Source: Mycobacterium malmoense
GTDB lineage: Bacteria; Actinomycetota; Actinomycetes; Mycobacteriales; Mycobacteriaceae
Direction: 5' to 3'
NCBI RefSeq assembly: GCF_019645855.1
Contig: NZ_CP080999.1
Location: 2,480,001-2,544,000, forward strand
Length of the DNA: 64,000 bases
Part shown: one piece after another, positions 52,483 to 61,101 of the stretch
Numbering within the stretch: position 1 is the stretch's first letter
How the letters are laid out: each line of letters begins with the position of its first letter
Made by a program: the position numbers and the translations under genes
The notes under the pieces: generated by a model
What the model was told of the DNA's origin: nothing
The model's input: only the letters and a program-made list of their open reading frames with translations
Database searches by the model: none

Positions 52483-55035
52483 TTAGTGACGGATGGATTC
52501 CCGTTGAGTGGCATCGATTTCCACCCGAGGCTCGATTGTGGGCGGCTCAGCCGGGCGCAGTGGTTCAATGCGGTAGCGGCGCAGGCGGTTGGCGTTGCCG
52601 ACCACCGACAGTGAGGACAGCGCCATCGCGCCGGCGGCGATCATCGGTGAGAGCCGCAGTCCCAGCACCGGATACAGGATGCCCGCGGCAAGCGGGATGC
52701 CGATGGCGTTGTAGATCAGGGCAAAGAACAGGTTCTGCCGGATGTTGCGCATGGTGGCGCGGGAGAGCCGGATCGCGGTGACGACCCCGGCCAGTGATCC
52801 CGAAATCAGGGTGATGTCGGCGGCTTCGATGGCCACATCGGTACCCGTGCCGATGGCCAGCCCGACGTCGGCTTGGGCCAGAGCGGGGGCGTCGTTGATG
52901 CCGTCACCGACCATGCCGACCCTGCGCCCCTCGGCTTGCAGCCGGCGGACCTCGTCGGCCTTGTGTTCGGGCAGGACTTCGGCCAGCACCCGCTCGACCC
53001 CGACCTGGCGGGCGATCGCGGCGGCGGTACGGGCGTTGTCGCCGGTGATCATCACGACCTGTAGGCCCAGCTTGCGTAGGGCGGCGATCGCCGCCACGGA
53101 GTCATCCTTGACGGTGTCAGCCACGCCGAGCACCCCGGCCGGGTGGCCATCGACGGCGGCCAGAATCGGGGTTTTTCCCGCGGCCGCGAGATCCGCGCTG
53201 ATGTGCTCGAGTTCGGCTGTGTCGATGCCATTTTCGGCCAATAACGCCGCCGTGCCGACGAGCACCGTCAGACCCGCGACGGTGGCGCGGACCCCCTTGC
53301 CGGTAATCGACTCGAAACCCGATACGGCGGGAACCTTGATGCCGCGATCGCGGGCCCCGGCGACCACGGCGCTGGCGATGGGGTGTTCGCTGTCGGCTTC
53401 GGCGGTGGCAACGACGGTGAGCAGTTCGTTCTCCGTGAGCGCCCCGGTCACGCGGACGTCGGTGAGGGCCGGCTTACCGGCGGTGATGGTGCCGGTTTTG
53501 TCCAGCACCATGGTGTCGAGTTTGTGCGCGGTTTCCAGGGCCCCGGCCGAGCGGATCAGAATGCCCGCACGGGCGCCCTTGCCGGTGCCGACCATGATCG
53601 ACAGGGGAGTGGCCAGGCCCAGTGCGCACGGGCAGGCGATGATCAGCACCGCCACCGCCGATACCAGCGCCTGGGTCAATGCCGGTGACGGGCCGGTGAC
53701 GAACCAGACCGCGAAAGTGGCGATGGCGATGGCCATTACGGTCGGCACGAAGTAAGCCGAGATCGCGTCGGCCAGCCGCTGGATGGGTGCTCTGGATGCC
53801 TGCGCCTGTTGCACCATGCGGATGATTTGGGCGAGCATGGTGTCCGCGCCGACTTTGGCCGCACGCACGCGCAACGAGCCGGTGGTGTTGACGGTGGCGC
53901 CGATGACGGTGTCGCCGGCGTGCTTGGTGACCGGCATCGATTCGCCGGTGACCATCGACTCGTCGACGGCGGACTGTCCGGATAGAACGGCAGCGTCGAC
54001 AGGGATTTTCTCGCCGGGCCGGATCAGGATCTCGTCGCCGACGACGACCTCGTCGACGGGGATCTCGGTTTCGGCGCCGTCACGCAGCACACGGGCGGTG
54101 CGAGCCTGTAACCCGAGCAGGGCGCGGATGGCTTCGCCGGTGCCGGCTTTGGCGCGGGCTTCCAAGAGGCGGCCCAGCATGATCAGGGTCAGGATCACCC
54201 CGACGGCCTCGAAATAGACCTCGCGCACTTCGGGTGGCAGGGCAGTGGCGGCGACGGTGACCAACACGCTGTAGCTGTACGCCGCGACGGTGCCCAGGGT
54301 GACCAGGCTGTTCATGTCGGCGCTGCGATGCGCGAGCGCCAGCCAGCCGGTGCGATGGATCGGCCAGCCGACGTAAAACATCACCGGGGTGATCAATGCC
54401 AGCTGCACCCAATGGTTGAGCAAGACCGTCGGCACCCAATGGGCGCCCAATGGCCGAGCCATCACCGCATAAAGCACCGGCGTGGTGAGCACCGAGCCGA
54501 TCACGACCCGGCGGATCAGGTCGGCGATCTCGGCGCGCCGTTCTTCGGCCTGAGAGGCCTCGATTTCGGCGACGGCGGGCCCATGTACGCCGTCAGATGC
54601 TGCGTAACCGCTTACGGCACCGGGCATTTCCGATTGGGGGGATTCGGCGGTGTGCCCGTTGGATGTGACGACCAATGTGCCGGAGATCATGTTCATGCCG
54701 CAGGTGAATGGGAAGGATCCCGCCTGTTGCGGGGTGAACCTGACAGTGGTGCGCCGATGCGCGGGCAGGGCCGCCGACAGCTGAAGGTCGGGAAAGACCA
54801 CTCGCGAGCTGCAATCCCCGGTTTCTTGCCGATCGAATTCGATCTCGACGGGAATGCCCTGGCGCACTTCCACGACGTTGGGGCTGTATCCACCGCGGAC
54901 CGTTACTTGTATCCGCTGTACTCCGTCACTGACCGCGGCGGCGTGGGCACGTTGCGGCGCAAAGAAATACCGTGCCAAACCTGCAATCACCAGGGCAGCG
55001 CCTATCAGGACGGCAATATCAACGCCGGACATCAT
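52483..55035 (-). CDS. Copper-exporting P1B-type ATPase with N-terminal cupredoxin-like domain
   Basis: An 850-residue P1B ATPase. Residues 1-35 hold a membrane anchor, and ~41-124 a cupredoxin-like (EfeO/Cupredoxin_1) domain with Cys75, His93, Cys112 and Met114-type ligands (FTCGMNM). There is no CxxC heavy-metal-associated domain. The ATPase core has TGES (363-366), the membrane metal site Cys468-Pro-Cys470, DKTGT with Asp512, SEHPIAS and GDGINDAPALAQ. CPC with this core is the Cu(I) class. GAGGAG precedes the ATG, and a CsoR-type palindrome lies 50 bases upstream. The replacement of the HMA domain by a cupredoxin placed after the first helix, so probably outside the membrane, is the odd point. 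Confidence 0.92.
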   Translation of the reverse strand: MMSGVDIAVLIGAALVIAGLARYFFAPQRAHAAAVSDGVQRIQVTVRGGYSPNVVEVRQGIPVEIEFDRQETGDCSSRVVFPDLQLSAALPAHRRTTVRFTPQQAGSFPFTCGMNMISGTLVVTSNGHTAESPQSEMPGAVSGYAASDGVHGPAVAEIEASQAEERRAEIADLIRRVVIGSVLTTPVLYAVMARPLGAHWVPTVLLNHWVQLALITPVMFYVGWPIHRTGWLALAHRSADMNSLVTLGTVAAYSYSVLVTVAATALPPEVREVYFEAVGVILTLIMLGRLLEARAKAGTGEAIRALLGLQARTARVLRDGAETEIPVDEVVVGDEILIRPGEKIPVDAAVLSGQSAVDESMVTGESMPVTKHAGDTVIGATVNTTGSLRVRAAKVGADTMLAQIIRMVQQAQASRAPIQRLADAISAYFVPTVMAIAIATFAVWFVTGPSPALTQALVSAVAVLIIACPCALGLATPLSIMVGTGKGARAGILIRSAGALETAHKLDTMVLDKTGTITAGKPALTDVRVTGALTENELLTVVATAEADSEHPIASAVVAGARDRGIKVPAVSGFESITGKGVRATVAGLTVLVGTAALLAENGIDTAELEHISADLAAAGKTPILAAVDGHPAGVLGVADTVKDDSVAAIAALRKLGLQVVMITGDNARTAAAIARQVGVERVLAEVLPEHKADEVRRLQAEGRRVGMVGDGINDAPALAQADVGLAIGTGTDVAIEAADITLISGSLAGVVTAIRLSRATMRNIRQNLFFALIYNAIGIPLAAGILYPVLGLRLSPMIAAGAMALSSLSVVGNANRLRRYRIEPLRPAEPPTIEPRVEIDATQRESIRH

Positions 55036-55085
55036 GTACTCCTCGGCAGCCGGAACTCACACATGGTCCAGCATGGCCACCACTA

Positions 55086-55100
55086 TACCCCCAGGGGGTA
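55086..55100. promoter_or_regulatory. CsoR-type operator upstream of the copper ATPase
   Basis: TACCCCC-A-GGGGGTA is a perfect 7+1+7 palindrome with the G/C-run pattern of CsoR/RicR boxes. It lies 50 bases before the ATPase ATG and within the region shared with the divergent SHOCT gene. A csoR gene is present at 56716-57057. Confidence 0.8.
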
Positions 55101-55282
55101 GGGCCTTATGTCACTTCTCGCCCGGACAGGTCGATTCATCGCGAGCTGGCATCCGGCCACCCCAAATCGAGGGCCGAAGGTCCTTGACCTTTGGGGCGAT
55201 CGACTCCTGCCGCCCAGGCCGTCGCGAGACAGACTCGTTTGTCAGTAATCCCTTCGGGCTACGTGATTGGAGGCAACCGCAG

Positions 55283-55552
55283 ATGATGTTTTGGTACGAC
55301 CACGACATGGGCTGGTGGGGATGGGCTGGAATGGGCATAGGGATGGTTTTGTTCTGGGTGCTGTTGATCGCCGGCATCGTTGCGCTCATCGTCTACACCT
55401 CGGGAGATCGCCAAGATCGCCGAATTCCGCCGGGAACAACCTCGATGGCCTCGCCGGAGCAGCTGCTCGCCGCTCGGTTTGCGCGCGGCGAAATCGACGA
55501 GACCGAATATCGCGACCGGCTGGCCGTGCTCCGCGATCACGCGCATCCCTGA
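55283..55552 (+). CDS. Small membrane protein with SHOCT domain
   Basis: An 89-residue protein. N-terminal Trp/Met-rich stretch (MMFWYDHDMGWWGWAGMG) with one membrane helix (MVLFWVLLIAGIVALIVY), then a SHOCT motif (ASPEQLLAARFARGEIDETE, YRDRLAVL). SHOCT segments are thought to mediate oligomer or nucleic-acid contacts. GGAGG lies about nine bases before the ATG at 55283. It is divergent from the copper ATPase and shares the intergenic region with the CsoR box. Such SHOCT proteins are commonly found beside copper ATPases, so a copper-linked role is plausible. Confidence 0.82.
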   Translation: MMFWYDHDMGWWGWAGMGIGMVLFWVLLIAGIVALIVYTSGDRQDRRIPPGTTSMASPEQLLAARFARGEIDETEYRDRLAVLRDHAHP

Positions 55553-55611
55553 CAAAGCACGAGAATTCATGTGGTGCCGAATCGCGTCAGCTTTTCCTCG
55601 GATGGGCATCG

Positions 55612-55953
55612 TTAACGGCATTCCTCGTCACCGCTCTTGCGTTCGCTAAGCCCCTCCCGTGACAGCGCCCTGACAAAGCCATAAGCTCGCATACCCGCCG
55701 GCCCGGGGTTTTTGGTAATCCAGTCGTTGATGTTTCCCAACGCCTTGGCCAAGTCGTCGCGCTTGACCCGTATCAGGTACGTCTTTCGGTCGTCTTCGGG
55801 ATCGTCAAGGGATTCGGCGACGGCGACGGGGTTCCTGAACGCATAGGCGATCCCGTGCACCGCGTCGTGGTTAAGGGCCCACTGAAGTTCACCGGGCCGC
55901 AGCCGGTTCACCGCCAAATTGCGGTAGCCGTCCTCGTCGTGTGAGTCGCTCAC
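55612..55953 (-). CDS. Hypothetical protein
   Basis: From the GTG at 55953 the product is 113 residues: VSDSHDEDGYRNLAVNRLRP at the start, LNHDAVHGIAYAFRNPVAVA and TYLIRVKRDDLAKALGNIND in the middle. I recognise no family; alternating strands and helices suggest a small alpha/beta protein. An ATG at 56088 would add 45 residues of unconvincing, low-complexity-like sequence; GAGGG precedes the GTG. It lies in the copper region but oriented toward the SHOCT gene, and nothing in it suggests metal binding. Confidence 0.55.
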   Translation of the reverse strand: MSDSHDEDGYRNLAVNRLRPGELQWALNHDAVHGIAYAFRNPVAVAESLDDPEDDRKTYLIRVKRDDLAKALGNINDWITKNPGPAGMRAYGFVRALSREGLSERKSGDEECR

Positions 55954-56151
55954 GTTGCCGATGGCCCTCCTCTGTGTGCCCCGCGAGAAAGTGGACGACG
56001 ACGGACCGAAGGCAATGTCGCGCAGGCAATTCGATGAAGCTTTCAACCTGAACAGTCTCATCATAGGAAGCGGCGTGACTCGTTGCATGCCGAGCGTTTG
56101 TCCAGCTAACGACTTCCGCCGAGGCTGACCGCGGCGCAGCGGTGCCGTCGG

Positions 56152-56688
56152 CTAGGCGTCGTGGCCCGGCTGGAGGTGGTGGACGTCCCGGAAGGACAGC
56201 CATTGCTCCAGCTCGCGCGGCGGGCTGCCGTCCACCGGTTCCAGCAAATACCCGACGTGATCGCCCAGCGAGAAACGATCGATGATCTTGCCGACAAACC
56301 AGGCGGCCGCGTCGTCGAGAATGGGCATCTGCGCTGGGCCGGGATGCCAGGGGCAGCGGTCGAACTTGTCGACGGTGTCGCCGGTCTGGCCGCCGAAGAG
56401 CTCCGCGATGTCGAGGTGCTCGCGGTCGAACACATGCACCGCCAGGTGGGTGGCGTCGGCGGCCACCCGGAACGTGTGGTTTTCCTTGGACAGGCCGACC
56501 AGGAAACGGGGCGGATGGATGCTGGCTTGGCTGGCAAAGCCCACCAGACAGCCGGCCACAATGCCGTCGGCCCGCGTGGTGACGACGAACATCGGATAAT
56601 TCAGCAGCGCCACCAGCTTTTCGAACGCCGCGGTTCCAGGCTCGGCCACCCGCTCAGCCTTCCCGTTCGGACCGGGCGGGAACCGCAT
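56152..56688 (-). CDS. Flavin reductase-like FMN-binding protein
   Basis: A 178-residue protein of the flavin-reductase-like split-barrel family. Typical parts are LNYPMFVVTTRADGIVAGCL, VGFASQASIHPPRFLVGLSK and HLAVHVFDREHLDIAELFGG, with the late His in WHPG. It would reduce or bind FMN using NAD(P)H. It lies 27 bases downstream of csoR on the same strand, so it may share the CsoR-controlled promoter; a link to copper redox stress is only contextual. Confidence 0.85.
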   Translation of the reverse strand: MRFPPGPNGKAERVAEPGTAAFEKLVALLNYPMFVVTTRADGIVAGCLVGFASQASIHPPRFLVGLSKENHTFRVAADATHLAVHVFDREHLDIAELFGGQTGDTVDKFDRCPWHPGPAQMPILDDAAAWFVGKIIDRFSLGDHVGYLLEPVDGSPPRELEQWLSFRDVHHLQPGHDA

Positions 56689-56715
56689 TGTCGTGATCGT
56701 GGCGTGCCGTTCGGA

Positions 56716-57057
56716 TCATTCTTTGCCAGTGCTCACGGCCCCGTCGGCAATGGCGTCGTTCAAGCAAGCATCCGGGCCGGTCAAGGCGGGACTGAACTTG
56801 AGGGCGGCGACGAGTTCGTCGATGGCCGTTGCCCCCTGCCCGCCTAGGATGGCCTGCGAGAAGCAGGTCTCCAGGTGGTTATGCAACATCACCCTGTTGG
56901 TGCGCTCCAGCGCCGCCTGCACCGCAGAAATCTGCTTCATCACGTCCACGCAGTACGCGTCGTCTTCGAGCATCCGAATAATGCCGTCGAGGTGACCCCG
57001 CACGGTCTTCAGCCGGTTGACTGCCGCACGCTTTTTAGCCGTCAGTTCCGAAGCCAT
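56716..57057 (-). CDS. csoR: Copper-sensing repressor CsoR
   Basis: A 113-residue CsoR. The Cu(I) ligands fall at exactly the classic positions: Cys36 (DDAYCVDVMKQ), His61 and Cys65 (HNHLETCFSQAI). The N-terminal helix has VNRLKTVRGHLDGIIRMLED, the conserved basic DNA-contact region. CsoR represses until copper binds. GAGGAG precedes the ATG. Its promoter region, shared with the divergent Met-rich genes, contains a perfect 13+2+13 palindrome, so autoregulation is very likely. Among paralogues it could also be named RicR; sequence alone does not separate the two. Confidence 0.95.
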   Translation of the reverse strand: MASELTAKKRAAVNRLKTVRGHLDGIIRMLEDDAYCVDVMKQISAVQAALERTNRVMLHNHLETCFSQAILGGQGATAIDELVAALKFSPALTGPDACLNDAIADGAVSTGKE

Positions 57058-57117
57058 CGCCGTCTCCTCGCCTCGCCGCCTTTAACCACCGTGCGGCGAC
57101 TGATTCAATTGGTCAGA

Positions 57118-57145
57118 CTACCCCACCCCACCTGGGGTGGGGTAG
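57118..57145. promoter_or_regulatory. CsoR operator between csoR and the Met-rich protein genes
   Basis: CTACCCCACCCCA-CC-TGGGGTGGGGTAG is a perfect inverted repeat of 13-base arms around two bases, of the GC-run type bound by CsoR. It lies 60 bases before csoR and 40 before the divergent gene, so both directions should be repressed without copper. Confidence 0.85.
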
Positions 57146-57184
57146 CATGGCTCGATCTACCGAAGTGAAGAGGAGGCCCAAGCC

Positions 57185-57520
57185 ATGGTGAGTCCGATCG
57201 ACGCACCCGGAGACCGTTCCGGTTTGACGGAGGGACAACCCGAGCCTTCGCGAGACGGCATCCGGGCAGGCCGCCCGAGCCGTCTGAGTCAGGCCCTGGC
57301 GTGGGTGGGTATCGTCGCCGGCGGCTTATTCATCGTCGCGGCAATCTTCTTCTCGGGATTTTTTCTGAGCTGGGGCTTTAGCGGTCAGTGGGACGAACCC
57401 GCCGGGCACATGGCTTACTGCAGCCAGATGAAACCGGGCGGAATGATGGGGCCCGGCGGAATGATGGGGCCGGCTCCGCGGTCACCCGCAACCCCGGCCC
57501 CGAGTTCACCTCGGCCGTAG
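57185..57520 (+). CDS. Membrane-anchored protein with Met-rich tail, CsoR-linked
   Basis: A 111-residue protein. A hydrophilic N-terminus (~38 residues) precedes one membrane helix (WVGIVAGGLFIVAAIFFSGFFL). The C-terminal part, probably outside the membrane, carries HMAYCSQMKPGGMMGPGGMM and a Pro/Ala tail. His, Cys and clustered methionines are classical soft-metal ligands, so it may capture Cu(I). I know no family name. It starts 40 bases after the CsoR palindrome. The Met motif (GMMGPG) recurs in the next gene's product, implying a shared function. Confidence 0.8.
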   Translation: MVSPIDAPGDRSGLTEGQPEPSRDGIRAGRPSRLSQALAWVGIVAGGLFIVAAIFFSGFFLSWGFSGQWDEPAGHMAYCSQMKPGGMMGPGGMMGPAPRSPATPAPSSPRP

Positions 57521-57611
57521 CGCCGGGGACTGAACCCACGGAGCGTTCGATGTCCGTCCGACCCGTCAGTGGGATGCAAACTTCTGTCCGGCAACCGGAT
57601 TGGAGTTCCGG

Positions 57612-58172
57612 ATGGCGACGTTGACGCGCCGCGCCGTACTCGCCGCGCTCGGAGCCGGCGGCGGCGCCCTCGCGGTGGGCTATGCGCTGCGAGGCACCCT
57701 CGGATGGCCGGCGCCGGTGATCCGGCTCGTTGACCACACTTGCATGGGCGTCGATCCCGCCGACATGAGTCGCTACACCGATATGTTCAACCGGCACGGC
57801 GAAATCACCCGCACCGTCGAGGAGATCCCCGGCGGGATACGCAGTACCACTCAATCGAATTCACCTGACCTTGCCGCACAGCTCCAAGCCCACGTGTCGA
57901 GCATGTACTCCCGTCTCGATCAGGGCACGGAGGTCATGTGCATGAGCGGTAGCCTGCCCACCTTGTTCCGGCGTGCGAATGGCTATCGGCGCCAGCTGAC
58001 TTTCACCCCTACCGGTGTGATCGCCGAGGAAACCGCCGACGACCCGGCCCTCGTGCAGGCCATTCGTGCTCACGCCCAAGAGGTCACCGGTTTCGTGCGC
58101 GATGGAATGCCGCCGATGATGCAAGCAATGATGTGCCCCGGGATGATGGGGCCCGGGATGATGGGCCGTTGA
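57612..58172 (+). CDS. Tat-exported protein with Cys/Met-rich segments, CsoR-linked
   Basis: A 186-residue protein starting at the ATG 57612, with GGAG at 57602. It has a twin-arginine signal (TLTRRAVLAALGAGGGALAVG) followed by a mature domain with VDHTCMGVDPADMSRYTDMF, GTEVMCMSGSLPTLF and FTPTGVIAEETADDP. The C-terminus MPPMMQAMMCPGMMGPGMMG matches the tail of the preceding protein. Cys-x-Met and Met-cluster motifs suggest Cu(I) binding; Tat export suggests it folds, perhaps with metal, before export. No named family comes to mind. It follows the first Met-rich gene by 91 bases on the same strand. Confidence 0.82.
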   Translation: MATLTRRAVLAALGAGGGALAVGYALRGTLGWPAPVIRLVDHTCMGVDPADMSRYTDMFNRHGEITRTVEEIPGGIRSTTQSNSPDLAAQLQAHVSSMYSRLDQGTEVMCMSGSLPTLFRRANGYRRQLTFTPTGVIAEETADDPALVQAIRAHAQEVTGFVRDGMPPMMQAMMCPGMMGPGMMGR

Positions 58173-58196
58173 GGCCGCACGGGTAGGCGCAGGGCG

Positions 58197-59321
58197 TCAT
58201 CGAAGCGGCTGGTTTTCTCGCACTCCGCGATACATGCCCCACCGGACGATCCACGGCATCACCACCCGTTCGACCGACCATAACGGGAAGCGGAACCCGT
58301 GGCCGGTGGGAAAGAAGACCTCCAATCCGTCGGGCTGGATGCCCACCAGCGAACCCCACCGCCGCCCGGGCGCTCGGAAGGCGCGCAGCGGCCTACCCGC
58401 GAACTCGGCGCGAATGTTGCGAGCCGCCAGCGCATCCCCGCGATTGCGCGCCGAGCTCCGAAGAGGGTCGGTCGCCGCGACGTCCCCGATCGCGAAGACA
58501 CCCCGATGGCCGGGCACCCGCAGGTCCGGCGTCACGCGGACAAACCCCAGCTCGTCGAGCAGCTCGGGCGGCAGCCAATCGGTGTTGGGCCGGACCCGCC
58601 CGATCGCCCAGAGCACGGCGTCGGCGGAGGCCGGGGGTTGTCCGGTGCTCCAGTAGACCGGTTCGTTGGTGATCTCGTCGCCCGGGAAGCCGTCCGACAC
58701 CGCGGCGCGGTGGCCCGGGTGGAGGCCCACGCCGAGGTCGGTTAGTCGGCGCCGGATGCGTTTCCAAATCCGCGGGTGGTACCCGCCCAAAGCGCGTTCT
58801 CCGGGAAAGTACAGGTCGATCCGCTTGCCGGGCCAGGTGGTTGCCATGTTGACGGCGCCGCTGACCGCCGCGACCCCGCCGCCGATGACGATCACTGAGT
58901 CGGCGGCGGCCAGCCGGTGGTGGGCGGCGCGCAGGTCGGCGCCGATCTCAGCGGCCGACTGCAGCGTCGGTCGGCGCCAGAAGCCGTTGGTAACCCCGGT
59001 GGAGATGACCAGCGCGTCGTACTCCTCGGCGATCACTACGCCGTCCGCGCGCCGGCCAAAGACCGTTCGGGTTGCCAGGTCCACTCCCGTCAGCGTGGCC
59101 TGAATCGTCCGTACCCGATCCAAACGGCGGAACCTGTCGAACGGAATCCAGTAGTCGCGGGCCCAATCGCCCGGGCGGGAGAGCCGCACGCCGAGTTCCT
59201 GGCCACTGACCAGCCCGGGTTTGACCGAGATTCCGACGACGTCGGCGTGCCGCGCCAGGCGGATCGCGGTCAGGACACCCACGTCCCCCAGTCCGGCGAT
59301 GACGACGCGCTTGCGCTTCAT
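58197..59321 (-). CDS. NDH-2-like FAD-dependent pyridine nucleotide oxidoreductase
   Basis: A 374-residue flavoprotein. The N-terminal FAD-binding motif is KRVVIAGLGDVGVLTAIRLA; the NAD(P)-binding motif SVIVIGGGVAAVSGAVNMAT lies near residue 160; and the second FAD motif is GHRGVFAIGDVAATDP. It resembles the NADH dehydrogenase type II/ferredoxin reductase group. Start ATG at 59321; the longer frame has no similarity before MKRKRVV. It is convergent with the copper-linked gene and divergent from the membrane protein gene. Electron acceptor unknown. Confidence 0.85.
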   Translation of the reverse strand: MKRKRVVIAGLGDVGVLTAIRLARHADVVGISVKPGLVSGQELGVRLSRPGDWARDYWIPFDRFRRLDRVRTIQATLTGVDLATRTVFGRRADGVVIAEEYDALVISTGVTNGFWRRPTLQSAAEIGADLRAAHHRLAAADSVIVIGGGVAAVSGAVNMATTWPGKRIDLYFPGERALGGYHPRIWKRIRRRLTDLGVGLHPGHRAAVSDGFPGDEITNEPVYWSTGQPPASADAVLWAIGRVRPNTDWLPPELLDELGFVRVTPDLRVPGHRGVFAIGDVAATDPLRSSARNRGDALAARNIRAEFAGRPLRAFRAPGRRWGSLVGIQPDGLEVFFPTGHGFRFPLWSVERVVMPWIVRWGMYRGVRENQPLR

Positions 59322-59413
59322 GCCACTATCGTGCGGGTCGGCCCGGGCGCCACACCACGTGATCGCCTGACCCAAGTATCGTCGCACCGACAGCCGCCCT
59401 GGCGGGGGAGCAC

Positions 59414-60265
59414 ATGTTGGAGTTTCACACGTCGGTGCACCCACATGTTCGCGCCGCCTTGCGCGCCGCGACGCGTGCGTCGGCGCCCCGCCCCACCGCG
59501 GCCCGACGAGCCGCCAAAGACTTTCAAAAGGACCTGTGGCCGGCCGTTGGCGCCGAGGTCCGGTGGGCGTTCATGGCACCGCGCACCTGGCTGATGGGCG
59601 TGGTAGCCAACGTGTTCTTCGCCGCGGCGTGGTTGCTGGTGCAGCCGCTGACCGCGGGCCGTCACCATGACTGGGTAATCCTGGTCGGCACGTACTTCTC
59701 GTCGTGGGTCCTCGCCGACGTCACCACCACCAACATGTTCGGCGCCGATCACTACCGTGTCCTCGAGGGCTTGTCCGACGGTGTGCCATTCTGGCGGATC
59801 CTGCTGATCAAAGACTTGGCCTTGCTGGTGATAGTCGGCCTGCCCACCTTGGCGACGGCGATGGCGCTGACGCTCTGGTTGGAAACGCCCGCACGCCTGG
59901 CGGTCACGATCCCCACCGTCGCGGTGCCCATCGTGTCCTGGCTGGGCGTGGGCAACCTCATTTCGGTGCTGCACCCGGTGAGCGTCGAGCCGCTGATCCG
60001 CCGGTGGCGGCAGCGTCGCGATCGTCGCCGCACGGGCGGCTGGCTGTTGGCCCTCACGCTGCCTTATGCGCTGTACTACGTGGCCGACCCGATGGACGGG
60101 GTGGAGCATCGCGTGTTGTGGACGCAGGTGCCCGCGTTGATTTGGCCGGTTTTCGGGCGTGACACGAAAAGCTTTGTGCATCTCGCGATTGCGGCGGGGG
60201 TTTGGACGGCCGGGACCGTCGCGGCCGTGCTGTGGGTGCGCAAGCGTGGGTTGCAGATCGGGTGA
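59414..60265 (+). CDS. Multi-pass membrane protein, ABC-2 permease-like
   Basis: A 283-residue protein with about six membrane segments, for example WLMGVVANVFFAAAWLLVQP, DLALLVIVGLPTLATAMALT and LAIAAGVWTAGTVAAVLWV. A basic loop (IRRWRQRRDRRR) faces the cytoplasm. The general plan recalls ABC-2 permeases but no ATPase gene is adjacent, so function is open. GGGGGAG precedes the ATG. Confidence 0.7.
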   Translation: MLEFHTSVHPHVRAALRAATRASAPRPTAARRAAKDFQKDLWPAVGAEVRWAFMAPRTWLMGVVANVFFAAAWLLVQPLTAGRHHDWVILVGTYFSSWVLADVTTTNMFGADHYRVLEGLSDGVPFWRILLIKDLALLVIVGLPTLATAMALTLWLETPARLAVTIPTVAVPIVSWLGVGNLISVLHPVSVEPLIRRWRQRRDRRRTGGWLLALTLPYALYYVADPMDGVEHRVLWTQVPALIWPVFGRDTKSFVHLAIAAGVWTAGTVAAVLWVRKRGLQIG

Positions 60266-60349
60266 GACCCACGGGCGGCCGCCGTGAGCGGTGTCCCGGC
60301 CAGCGGTCGATGACGCGCAACCGTGCGACCCGGTTGTTAACCTGGCCCC

Positions 60350-61039
60350 ATGGGCTCCGAAGCGGACGAGACCAGCGAAAAGCCGGGGAAGGCGGCGCTT
60401 GCCGCCACCAGTCGGGCGCTGCTGTGCATGATGTCTTACGAAGAGGAGATCTCCGGCTACGACCTCAAGAAGTGGATCGACTGGAGCGTCGACCTCTACT
60501 ACTGGAGCCCGTCGTACAGCCAGATCTACACGGAGCTGAAAAAGCTGGAGAGCCTTGGTCTGGTGACCTCCCGCGTCGAGCGCGACGAGGGCACCCGCAG
60601 CCGCCGGCTTTACAAGATCACCCAGGCCGGGATGGACGCCGCCATCGAGTGGGTCAACGACGCGCCGGTCGATCCGCCGGTGCTCAAGCACAGTGTGCTG
60701 CTGCGGGTGACGTTCGGTCACCTCACCAACCCGGCACGGCTCAAGGAACTGCTGCAGGAACACGCGGCGTACGCCGAAGCCAGGCATCGCAAGGCCATCG
60801 AGGACGCCGAGGGGGCCGAGGCCGAACCCGCGTGGGCCTATTCGGTGATCGCGCTGCGCTGGGCGGCCAAGTACTACGCCGCCGAACGCGAGTTTGCGCT
60901 GGAGCTAATCAAGGACATCGACGAGGCCGACGCCACGATGCAGACGGCCCCCAAGGGTGGTTTCGGCAAGCCGCGCACCACGCCGGGCTACTGGCGCGAA
61001 GTCGAGAAGCAGGTCCAGGCCAGGCGCGAAGCTGACTAG
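60350..61039 (+). CDS. PadR-family transcriptional regulator
   Basis: A 229-residue PadR regulator. The N-terminal winged helix is ALLCMMSYEEEISGYDLKKW, then SPSYSQIYTELKKLESLGLV, and the wing RSRRLYKITQAGMDAAIEW. The C-terminal Vir-like helical domain runs to about 200. A regulator of nearby genes; the steroid genes downstream are candidates on context only. Start ATG at 60350. Confidence 0.9.
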   Translation: MGSEADETSEKPGKAALAATSRALLCMMSYEEEISGYDLKKWIDWSVDLYYWSPSYSQIYTELKKLESLGLVTSRVERDEGTRSRRLYKITQAGMDAAIEWVNDAPVDPPVLKHSVLLRVTFGHLTNPARLKELLQEHAAYAEARHRKAIEDAEGAEAEPAWAYSVIALRWAAKYYAAEREFALELIKDIDEADATMQTAPKGGFGKPRTTPGYWREVEKQVQARREAD

Positions 61040-61101
61040 TCCTGATGGTGGCGACCGGGCGGCTAGCGGATGTCCTCGAATGTGTATGCGTGCGTGCCCG
61101 T

